The position numbers were made by a program, and so were the translations under genes. From the NCBI GenBank assembly GCA_024641665.1, contig JAHECP010000028.1, positions 1-47,684 of the forward strand: a DNA stretch of 47,684 nt, in the 5' to 3' direction. The stretch is from Acidobacteriota bacterium. Its GTDB lineage: Bacteria > Acidobacteriota > Vicinamibacteria > Vicinamibacterales > JAHECP01. Of this stretch, positions 1 through 6,669 are shown one piece after another; within the stretch, counting starts at the first letter, position 1; each line of letters begins with the position of its first letter. The notes under the pieces were generated by a model that was given only the letters and a program-made list of their open reading frames with translations, searched no databases and had not been told where the DNA came from.

Positions 1-62
1 CGCCAGTCGGTGGGCAACATCGATTCGATCACGCGCCACTCGTCAATTGGGGCAGGCTTCAT
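1..62 (-). CDS. N-terminal fragment of a possible IS4-like transposase (runs off left edge)
   Basis: An ATG at 62-60 on the minus strand opens a frame that stays open to the window edge, 20 codons in all, beginning MKPAPIDEW and ending near LPTDW. The tryptophan and 'LPxxW' spacing resembles the N-termini of IS4-group DDE transposases, but 20 residues cannot prove a family. Nothing else is visible of the gene. It could instead be the start of an unrelated protein. Confidence 0.35.
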   Translation of the reverse strand, partial: MKPAPIDEWRVIESMLPTDW

Positions 63-117
63 AGACAGAGACTACCGCCGGCCTGCCACGTAGGTCAACA
101 CTTAGGTTAACGCCTAT

Positions 118-183
118 GGGGATCAGGGGTCAGGGGTCAGAGGTGAGCGCAGCCCCCAGTCCCCAAGTCCCCAGTCCCAGTCC
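118..183. repeat. G-rich then C-rich short tandem repeats before the aminotransferase
   Basis: Bases 118-143 are three runs of GGGG separated by ATCA or TCA, and 153-183 are repeated CCCCAGT-type units. The G-rich unit GGGGTCAG recurs near 46697. Both tracts have the form of potential G-quadruplexes, one on each strand. They sit just ahead of the start at 199 and carry no gene. Confidence 0.6.
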
Positions 184-198
184 TGCAGAGAGAGAGCC

Positions 199-1296
199 AT
201 GTCCACCTTCCCTCGCGCACCGTACATGCAGTGGTCCAAGTCGCGGCCGTCGCCCACCTACGATCTCGCGGCGAGCGCCGTCGCGTCGTGCACGGTCGAC
301 GAGCTCCCGGGCGCGCGTGACGCCATCGAGCTGACCGGGCGCAACGAGAACGGCTACGAGCCGCTGCTCGACGCGATTGCAGGGCACTACGGGGTGAACG
401 TGGCGTCGGTGGCCACGGCGCCGGGCGCGTCGGGCGCGAACCTGCTGGCGTGCATCGCGCTGTGCGGCCCGGGCGACGACGTGCTGATCGAACGGCCGGC
501 CTACGACCCGCTGCTGGCGCTGCCGCGGCTGCTCGGCGCCCGGGTGGTGCGGTTCGAGCGGCGCCGCGAGGCCGGCTTCTCGCTCGACGTCGAGGCGGTC
601 CGCGCAGCGTTGACGCCCGCGACACGGCTGATCATCCTGACGAGCCCGCACAACCCCACCGGCGCGCGGGTGTCCGAGGCCGATCTCGCGGCGCTCGCCG
701 CCCTCGCGGCCGAGGCGGACGCGTACGCGCTCGTGGACGAAGTCTACCTGGACGCGAGCGGCGGGCCTCGGCCCCGCCCCGCCGCCACGATCGACGCCCG
801 CCTGGTGTCCTCGAGCAGCCTGACGAAGTCGTACGGACTGGCGGGACTGCGGTGCGGATGGTGCGTGGCGTCGCCCGAGGTCGCGGAGCGCATCCGGCGA
901 GCCCGTGACGTCGTGGACGCGGTGGGCGCGTTTCCCGCCGAGCGGCTGGCGGTGCGCGCGTTCGAGCACCTCGACGCGCTGGCCGAACGCGCGCGGCGGA
1001 TCGTCACGCCGAACCTCGCCGCGCTGCGCGCCGCGCTCACCGCCCGGCCCGAGATCGAGTGGCTCGAGCCGGTCGGCGGCACCGTGGCGTTTCCGCGGCT
1101 GCGCGACGCGGAGACGAGCGACGAGCTGGCCGCCTGGCTGCTCGCCCACGCGCAGACCGCCATCGTCCCCGGCCGCTTCTTCGACGAGCCGGCTCACTTC
1201 CGGATCGGGTTCGGGGTGAAGGCGGAGACGCTGGCGGGCGGCCTGGCCGCGCTCGCCCAAGCCCTCGACCGGGGCGTGCACCGCGGGCGGGGGTGA
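199..1296 (+). CDS. Pyridoxal-phosphate-dependent aminotransferase, class I/II
   Basis: A 365-residue fold-type I PLP enzyme that would transfer an amino group between an amino acid and a 2-oxo acid in the cytoplasm; the substrate cannot be told from sequence. Visible landmarks are the SPHNPTG segment (Asn at about 152), VDEVY (Asp about 180, Tyr about 183) and SSLTKSYG, whose Lys at about 210 should form the Schiff base. GLRCGW follows as in class I/II members. The protein is somewhat shorter than the usual 380-400 residues because the N-terminal arm is short. The ATG at 199 follows an AGAGAGAG purine tract that can serve as ribosome-binding site. The stop codon ends exactly on the first base of a palindrome that separates it from the convergent regulator gene. 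It stands alone, with no biosynthetic operon partner to hint at the pathway. Confidence 0.88.
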   Translation: MSTFPRAPYMQWSKSRPSPTYDLAASAVASCTVDELPGARDAIELTGRNENGYEPLLDAIAGHYGVNVASVATAPGASGANLLACIALCGPGDDVLIERPAYDPLLALPRLLGARVVRFERRREAGFSLDVEAVRAALTPATRLIILTSPHNPTGARVSEADLAALAALAAEADAYALVDEVYLDASGGPRPRPAATIDARLVSSSSLTKSYGLAGLRCGWCVASPEVAERIRRARDVVDAVGAFPAERLAVRAFEHLDALAERARRIVTPNLAALRAALTARPEIEWLEPVGGTVAFPRLRDAETSDELAAWLLAHAQTAIVPGRFFDEPAHFRIGFGVKAETLAGGLAALAQALDRGVHRGRG

Positions 1297-1360
1297 AAAA
1301 TGGGGTCTGACCCCATTTTTCGTGGCACGTGCGCGAAAATGGGGTCTGACCCCATTTTTT
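1296..1360. terminator. Two near-identical palindromes between convergent genes; probable bidirectional terminator
   Basis: Two copies, 1296-1320 and 1336-1360, of the palindrome ATGGGGTCTGACCCCAT flanked by A and T tracts lie 15 bp apart. Each can form a hairpin followed by a U-run on either strand, the form of a factor-independent terminator. The stop codon of the upstream gene ends in the first base of copy 1, and the stop of the minus-strand gene begins in the last base of copy 2. The same unit is known as a dispersed element in many GC-rich genomes, so this may be a REP-like repeat used as a terminator. Confidence 0.8.
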
Positions 1361-2046
1361 CACGCCGACTGGAGGGGGGGCAGCCCGTCGACCATCTCGC
1401 GCCACGCCCTGAAGGTGGGGCCGTCGGTGGAGACGACCGCCGCGCCGCACCGGAGCTTCTTCGACTCGCGCGCGCGATCCATCCAGATGAGCTCGACCAG
1501 CAGCGGCTCGCCGAGGGCGGGCACCGTCAGCGACACCACCGCGGGCAGGCGATCTTCGGGCTCGGCGATCTCGAAGCGGACACCGCCGTAGCACACGTCG
1601 AGGAGCGCGGCCGGGATCTCCCCCACCAGGACGGGTCGTTCATCCTCGGCGCGCTTGCGCACCCAGCGCCGCCGGTTCACCAGCCGCGCCAGCGCCCGCG
1701 AGACCAGGGCCACCAGGCGCCGGCCGTTCACGGGCACGTCGAGCGCCGGCGCGCCGTACCGGCGGGCCTCGTCCCGCGCGTCCTGGTCGTAGACCGACGT
1801 GAGGGCAATCGCCTCCATGCCCGGAAACAACAGCCGGCACTGACGGATCAGGTGGAGTCCGTTGTGGGGACCGATGCGGGCGTCGGTGATGAGCAGGTCG
1901 AAGCTCTTGGCCGACAGCAGCTCCCGGCCCGCCTCGTAGGTGGCCGCCCCCGTGCAGTCGAAACCGGCGTCCCGAAGAATATCGAGCAGACCGAACAACA
2001 CGTGCAGGTCGGCTTCGACGACCAGGATCGTGCGCGGCGTTCGCAT
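1360..2046 (-). CDS. Response-regulator receiver domain fused to a PilZ-like domain
   Basis: About 228 residues starting MRTPRTILVV. Residues 1-120 are a CheY-like receiver: acidic pair at E11/D13, phospho-acceptor D55 in LLITDARIGP, and a Thr in LTSVYD. The conserved Lys near the end of the domain appears replaced (DVPVNGRR). Residues about 135-220 resemble PilZ, the c-di-GMP binding fold: an RxxxR-like basic stretch, then DVCYGGVRF in place of the usual D/NxSxxG, so the Ser is Cys here. A phosphorylation-controlled c-di-GMP effector is the natural reading, but ligand binding is not assured. The frame stays open upstream to 2409, but ATG 2046 gives the canonical receiver start. No kinase lies beside it. 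Confidence 0.72.
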   Translation of the reverse strand: MRTPRTILVVEADLHVLFGLLDILRDAGFDCTGAATYEAGRELLSAKSFDLLITDARIGPHNGLHLIRQCRLLFPGMEAIALTSVYDQDARDEARRYGAPALDVPVNGRRLVALVSRALARLVNRRRWVRKRAEDERPVLVGEIPAALLDVCYGGVRFEIAEPEDRLPAVVSLTVPALGEPLLVELIWMDRARESKKLRCGAAVVSTDGPTFRAWREMVDGLPPLQSA

Positions 2047-2256
2047 GATGCGATGCTGCAGTGGAGCGGGCCGAAGCACGCAGAACGATGAGCCGGACGC
2101 AAGAGCGGTGCCGGCAGGAGAGTGCCCGCCGCACGCACAATTTCGTGGGCCGGAGCCCGTGCGCCGTTTCAGATCGGTAATCCGTCTTGCACTTCCGTAA
2201 GGCTCGGGAAGAGCGGGGAGGGAGGATAGAATAGGGCGTTCGAGAAAGGACCTCCG

Positions 2257-2634
2257 ATGGGAACGGACCGGGTGATGCTCTTCGCGGGCAGCTTCTCGGG
2301 AGGGCTGGCCGTGGCGCTCGGCGCCTTCGGCGCTCACGGCCTGCGCGCGCGCCTCACACCCGACCTGCTGGCCATCTACGAAACGGGCGTGCGGTATCAG
2401 ATGTACCACGCGCTGGCGCTGCTGGCCGTCGCCTGGGTGGCCTCGCGCTGGCCCGGCACGGTCCTGACGGCCTGGGCGGGCTGGGCTTTCGTGACGGGCA
2501 CCGTGCTCTTCTCGGGAAGCCTCTACACCCTCGCCCTGACCGACCGCACCTGGTTCGGCGCGGTCACGCCGCTCGGCGGCCTTGCGTTCATCGCCGGTTG
2601 GGTGTGCCTGGCGCTCGCCGCGCTCTGGAACTGA
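2257..2634 (+). CDS. DUF423 family small integral membrane protein
   Basis: 125 residues, matching the usual length of the DUF423 (YgdD-like) family. The N-terminal segment FAGSFSGGLAVALGAFGAHGLR and the central ETGVRYQMYHALALL are typical of it. Four hydrophobic stretches (about residues 5-25, 48-65, 70-90 and 100-123) make it an inner-membrane protein. Its function is not established. The start has AAAGGA upstream. The next gene begins 20 bases after its stop, so the two are probably co-transcribed. Confidence 0.85.
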   Translation: MGTDRVMLFAGSFSGGLAVALGAFGAHGLRARLTPDLLAIYETGVRYQMYHALALLAVAWVASRWPGTVLTAWAGWAFVTGTVLFSGSLYTLALTDRTWFGAVTPLGGLAFIAGWVCLALAALWN

Positions 2635-2654
2635 CCACCGGCCACGGAGCCTCC

Positions 2655-3185
2655 ATGCCCGATCTGCGCTACCCCATCGGCCGCTTCAGGTTCGACCCGT
2701 CCGTCTCCGACGACAAGCGGCGGCTGTCGATCGCCGAGATCGCGGCCGCGCCCGCCAGGCTGCGCGTGGCCGTCGAGGGTCTCGACGACACGCAACTGGA
2801 CACGCCCTATCGCCCGGACGGCTGGACCGTTCGGCAGGTCGTGCATCACGTGCCCGACAGCCACCTCAACGCGTACGTCCGGATGCGGCTGGCGCTCACC
2901 GAGACCAACCCGACCGTTCGCCCGTACGACCAGGCGGCGTGGGCGCAGTTGAACGACGCGTCCATCGCGCCGCCGTCCGTGTCGCTGGCGCTCCTCGAGG
3001 CGCTGCACCGGCGCTGGGTCCTGCTGATGACCTCGCTCGATCCGGCCGACTGGACGCGCCCGCTCCAGCACCTCGAGGCCGGGCCGATGACAATCGACAC
3101 GCTGCTCCAGCTGTACGCATGGCACGGGCGGCACCACACGGCCCACATCACCGCGCTCCGGGAACGGGAGGGCTGGACGACCTGA
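2655..3185 (+). CDS. YfiT/DinB-like metal-dependent thiol transferase or hydrolase
   Basis: 176 residues beginning MPDLRYPIGRF, the standard opening of the YfiT group of the DinB four-helix superfamily. Members bind Ni or Zn through three histidines; here QVVHHVPDSH supplies one and WHGRHHTAHI near the C-terminus the other two. Some relatives are bacillithiol transferases in Firmicutes; in this lineage the thiol co-substrate is unknown, so only 'metal-dependent transferase/hydrolase' is safe. Although the frame is open from 2598, ATG 2655 gives the conserved N-terminus and follows a CGGAG Shine-Dalgarno-like stretch. It lies directly downstream of the DUF423 gene. Confidence 0.82.
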   Translation: MPDLRYPIGRFRFDPSVSDDKRRLSIAEIAAAPARLRVAVEGLDDTQLDTPYRPDGWTVRQVVHHVPDSHLNAYVRMRLALTETNPTVRPYDQAAWAQLNDASIAPPSVSLALLEALHRRWVLLMTSLDPADWTRPLQHLEAGPMTIDTLLQLYAWHGRHHTAHITALREREGWTT

Positions 3186-3203
3186 GGTCGCCGGCCGCCG
3201 CGC

Positions 3204-3848
3204 TCAGCGCTCCACGACGCGCGCGGTGCGGATGAAGTCGAGCTTGGGAAAATGGGCGGCGAGCCAGGCGTTGCCGCCCTCGAAGACGGGGTCCTGCCTG
3301 CCCCGCCGGATGCCGCCGCCCGATTCCTCGCCGTACCCGGAGTAGAGCCGATCCACGGCGTCCATGCCCTCGACCACCCGGCCGAACGGCGCGAACCCCT
3401 GCCCGTCGAGGCGCTCGGCGTTGTCCCGCAGGTTGATGTAGACCTGCGTCGTCCTGTCGTTCGGGCCGGCCATGGCGTACGCCACGGAGCCGCGGTGGTT
3501 CGGCTGGCGCACCGGATCGTCGGGGAACCGCGCCGTTCGCCAGATCTGCGCGATCGCCGGATCGGCCGGGATGCCGAACTGCGCCCACGCCCCGGCGATC
3601 ACGCGGAAGAAGCGCGCCTCGTCGTAGAAGTCGTGTCGCACGAGGTTGTAGAACCGATCCGCCCCGCGCGGCGCCCAGTCTCGATGGACCTCGATGACGA
3701 CGGACCCCTGGCTCGTGTCGAGCCGCACGCGGTACGTGTCGGGCGCCGTCCGGTTCACCTCGGGCGCGCGCGGATCGAGCAGCGCCGAACGGTCCCCGCC
3801 CTGCCCCATCACGGCCAGCGCCAGCAGGACGACGGTGAATCGGATCAT
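3204..3848 (-). CDS. Exported cyclophilin-type peptidyl-prolyl cis-trans isomerase
   Basis: 214 residues from ATG 3848. The first 20 (MIRFTVVLLALAVMG) form a signal peptide, so the protein is periplasmic or, less likely, membrane-anchored. The cyclophilin domain runs from about residue 45: DTSQGSVVIEV, APRGADRFYNLV, FFRVIAGAWAQFG, HRGSVAYAM, TTQVYINL and FAPFGRVVEGMDAVD in the expected order. It should catalyse proline isomerisation during folding of exported proteins. The open frame on this strand continues upstream through an intergenic repeat into the neighbouring gene's antisense, which is a shadow. It is convergent with the YfiT-like gene, with about 20 bp between stops. Confidence 0.88.
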   Translation of the reverse strand: MIRFTVVLLALAVMGQGGDRSALLDPRAPEVNRTAPDTYRVRLDTSQGSVVIEVHRDWAPRGADRFYNLVRHDFYDEARFFRVIAGAWAQFGIPADPAIAQIWRTARFPDDPVRQPNHRGSVAYAMAGPNDRTTQVYINLRDNAERLDGQGFAPFGRVVEGMDAVDRLYSGYGEESGGGIRRGRQDPVFEGGNAWLAAHFPKLDFIRTARVVER

Positions 3849-3893
3849 AGCCGGCTCCGGCGTCGGGCGCCGGGACAGCGTGACAGGATGCTC

Positions 3894-3994
3894 TTCAATC
3901 GGCAATTGGCAATCGGCGATCGGCAATGAGCAGCATTCGCCATTCGCCATTCGACATTCGCCATTCGACATTCGCCATTCGACATTGGACATTG
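3894..3994. repeat. Imperfect ATTCGCC/ATTCGAC tandem repeat
   Basis: 3902-3927 is a run of GCAATTGGCAATCGG-type units and 3934-3994 is about eight units of (C)CATTCG(C/A). It fills the gap between two minus-strand genes and ends on the stop codon of the upstream one. Similar units occur at 12525-12545 and 40061-40104. There are no unique spacers, so this is not a CRISPR. It looks like a dispersed intergenic repeat family. Confidence 0.8.
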
Positions 3995-6649
3995 TCACCG
4001 TCGGTGCCAGTAGTCTCTCCTCATCTCCTCCGGGTCGTCCATGATCGGCGACTCGGCGAGACCCCGCCAGTTGAAGCGCCGGTCGAACGGCTTGAGCGCG
4101 GCGTTCGGATCGAACAGGCGCGGATCGACGCTGCGCGCCGTGTAGGGCGCCAGGTCCGGCGTGGCGGTGAAGGCGTCGAGCGGCAGGGCGGCCGTCGCGT
4201 CGAACTGGTTGAGCGGCGCGAGGTCGAGCAGCGTGAAGATGAGCCGCATCAGCGAGCCGAAGCTGGCGAGCGTGTGCGACACGTAGCCGCGTCTCACGTA
4301 GGGGCCGATGAGCATGAGGACGGACCGGTGCGCCTCGACGTGGTCCTGTCCGCCCTGCGGGTCGTCCTCGGTCACGATGACGAGCATGTCCTTCCACCAC
4401 GGCGAGTGGGAGAGGTCGTCGATGAGCCGCCCGAGCGCCAGGTCGTTGTCGGCCATGTACGACGCGCGGAACGGGTAGCCCGCCTCCGGGTGCGGCTTGG
4501 TCAGGTGGTCGTTGGGCAGCACGAGCGTGACGAGGCGCGGGAAAGCCTCGCGCCCGCTCAGCCACAGTTCGCGGAGCGTCTGCTCGAACATGTCCATCCG
4601 GTACTGGTCCGGGATGGCCATGTTGAACGTGGGATAGGTGCGCGAGCTGTGGTCGAAGAGCGGCTTGGGCAGCGGGTAGCCGACCGCCATCCGGATGCCC
4701 GTCTGCCGCTGCAGGGTGTCCTCGATCGACGCGGGCATCTCGGCGCCGAAGCCGAAATTGAAGAACGGGACCGCGTGCCGGTCGAGATGCTCCCAGAGCG
4801 CGCCGGCTTCGTTGTAGTCCTCGGGCAGCACCGTGGCGCTCGACCCCGCGACGTTGCGCCGCCCCGGCGCGCGCGAGAAGACGCGGGACTCGATCCGCGA
4901 CCGCGCGTTGACCTCGACCCACTCGTTCGGGTACACGCCGACGACCCAGCGGTGACCCGTGTTCGACTGGTCCGAGTCGCAGTAGAAGTTGTCGCTGATG
5001 GCGAACCGGTCGGCGAGCGCCTGGTGGTTCGGCGACACGTCCGCGCGCGCCAGCCCCGGCGCGCCATCGTCGCCGGCCACTCGCACGCCCATGCCCAGCT
5101 CGGCGAGCGTCGAATCGCCGCGGACGCCCTGGCGCTGGCCCGGGAGCGGCGGCACCGGCGCCGCGGCGTCGTCCAGGACCTGCCGGGCGACGTAGGTGTT
5201 GGTGACCACCCGCGCGGTGCCGCGCGCGAGCGCGGCCGCGTCGGGCTCCGGCAGCACCTGGAGCGTTCCCTGCATCACGTCGCCGGGATGCAGCCCGCGC
5301 TCGGTGGCGACGTAGCCGCGCCCGCCGTTGGGCCCGGAGCCGAGCCCCTTCGCGCTCGACACCACGAGGCCACGGCCGTCGCCGGTCACGGCCACGAGCG
5401 AGGCGAACCAGCCGGCCGGGACGTAGCCCTCGACGCGGCGGCCGGCCACGTCGATGACCGCCACGGCGTTCAGGCCCGCGCACGCCACGTACAGGCGCCG
5501 CTCGTCCGGATCGAGCGCGAGGCCAAAGGGCAGCACGCCGCGCAGCGTCTCGAGGCCGGGTACGGCGAGCGTGATCTCGCCGGTGATCTCCCCCGTGCCG
5601 GCGTCGATGATCGACACCGTGTCGTTCGTCGCGTTGGCGACGTACACGGCGCGCCGCCCGACAGCGACCGACGCCGGGCTGGCGCCGCCGACGGTGCGGA
5701 TGTTCTCGCGCGCGACGCCGACGAAGTAGCCCGTCTTCACACGCCGCACCACGGCGCCCGCGGCCAGATCCACCGCGAACACCGACATCGCGTCGATATC
5801 GTTGGGGCTGCCGAGACCCGGCACCGCGAGCCCTTCGGCGACGGTGCCTTCCTCCGCTTCGCGTGACGGCACGCCGTAGGGCGGGAACACGAGGCCCGCG
5901 GTCTCGCGATTGTCGGACGTGACGCCCGGCAGCAAGGGATACTCGAACATCCCCACGTTCGACACCCACGCGAAGCGGCCGTCGGGCGAGAGCGGCACGG
6001 CGAACGGATGCCGGCCGACGCGGACGGACCCGACGACGGCGCCGCGGGCCAAATCGACCGTGACGAGGCGGAAGTTGGCCTGGTCGACGGCGTAGAGTCT
6101 CGTCCCGTCGGCGCTCAGCGCGAAATCCCCGACGAAGCTGTCCTCGTAGCCGCCCCCGTCCAGATCGACGACGGTCTCGATGGTGCCGGTGTCGAGCTGC
6201 AGCCGCTTGATGGCGCCCTCGTCGGCGCTGCCGAAATAGAGCGCGCGGCCGTCGGGCGCGAACGCCACGCCCATGTAGGTGCCGGCGCCGATCGAGTCGT
6301 CCGGCTTCTCGCCCCAGGGCGGGATGCGCGTGACGGGCCGTCGGCCCGAGAGCGGCACGATCTCGACCGCGTCGGCGTTGACGAGGGCGGCCATGGTCTG
6401 GTCGGGGCTGATCGCCAGGCCCCACGCGTAGGACTCGGTGCGCAGCACGCGGCCGGCCGGCGTCACCCGCCGGCCGTTGGGCAGGATCGCCGTATCGCCG
6501 TCGATGCGGGCGTAGGCCGTAACGCCCGGCGGCTCGAGCAGCGTGACACGCGGTCCCGCCGGCGGCCGCGCCGTCCACGTCAGGACGGCCACGGCGACGA
6601 GCAGCAGGACGAACGCCGCGCGAGCGGGGGCGACAGGCCAATGGGGCAT
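3995..6649 (-). CDS. Secreted beta-propeller protein with C-terminal phosphoesterase domain
   Basis: 884 residues from ATG 6649. An N-terminal hydrophobic segment (about 9-27) is a signal peptide or anchor. Residues about 45-450 contain repeated blades with the YVTN/PQQ-like signature (SPDGRFAWVSNVG, DPDERRLYVACAGLNAVAVID, RAVYVANATNDTVSIID). Residues about 530-870 belong to the phosphoesterase family that includes AcpA and phospholipase C-like enzymes (FAISDNFYCDSDQSNTGHRW, PNDHLTKPHPEAGY, VIVTEDDPQGGQDHVEAHR). The Asp/His-rich TEDDPQGGQDHV segment is a probable metal site. This architecture is common in soil Acidobacteriota; the physiological substrate is unknown. It is followed by the cyclophilin gene and preceded 20 bases upstream by the membrane glycosyltransferase on the same strand. 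Confidence 0.85.
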   Translation of the reverse strand: MPHWPVAPARAAFVLLLVAVAVLTWTARPPAGPRVTLLEPPGVTAYARIDGDTAILPNGRRVTPAGRVLRTESYAWGLAISPDQTMAALVNADAVEIVPLSGRRPVTRIPPWGEKPDDSIGAGTYMGVAFAPDGRALYFGSADEGAIKRLQLDTGTIETVVDLDGGGYEDSFVGDFALSADGTRLYAVDQANFRLVTVDLARGAVVGSVRVGRHPFAVPLSPDGRFAWVSNVGMFEYPLLPGVTSDNRETAGLVFPPYGVPSREAEEGTVAEGLAVPGLGSPNDIDAMSVFAVDLAAGAVVRRVKTGYFVGVARENIRTVGGASPASVAVGRRAVYVANATNDTVSIIDAGTGEITGEITLAVPGLETLRGVLPFGLALDPDERRLYVACAGLNAVAVIDVAGRRVEGYVPAGWFASLVAVTGDGRGLVVSSAKGLGSGPNGGRGYVATERGLHPGDVMQGTLQVLPEPDAAALARGTARVVTNTYVARQVLDDAAAPVPPLPGQRQGVRGDSTLAELGMGVRVAGDDGAPGLARADVSPNHQALADRFAISDNFYCDSDQSNTGHRWVVGVYPNEWVEVNARSRIESRVFSRAPGRRNVAGSSATVLPEDYNEAGALWEHLDRHAVPFFNFGFGAEMPASIEDTLQRQTGIRMAVGYPLPKPLFDHSSRTYPTFNMAIPDQYRMDMFEQTLRELWLSGREAFPRLVTLVLPNDHLTKPHPEAGYPFRASYMADNDLALGRLIDDLSHSPWWKDMLVIVTEDDPQGGQDHVEAHRSVLMLIGPYVRRGYVSHTLASFGSLMRLIFTLLDLAPLNQFDATAALPLDAFTATPDLAPYTARSVDPRLFDPNAALKPFDRRFNWRGLAESPIMDDPEEMRRDYWHRR

Positions 6650-6669
6650 GGGAACCGTCCGGCGGCGAT

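Noticed and set aside
3934-3994. Short regularly spaced repeats that could suggest a CRISPR array
   Set aside because: The units are 6-13 bp, imperfect and directly adjacent, with no unique spacers and no cas genes nearby.
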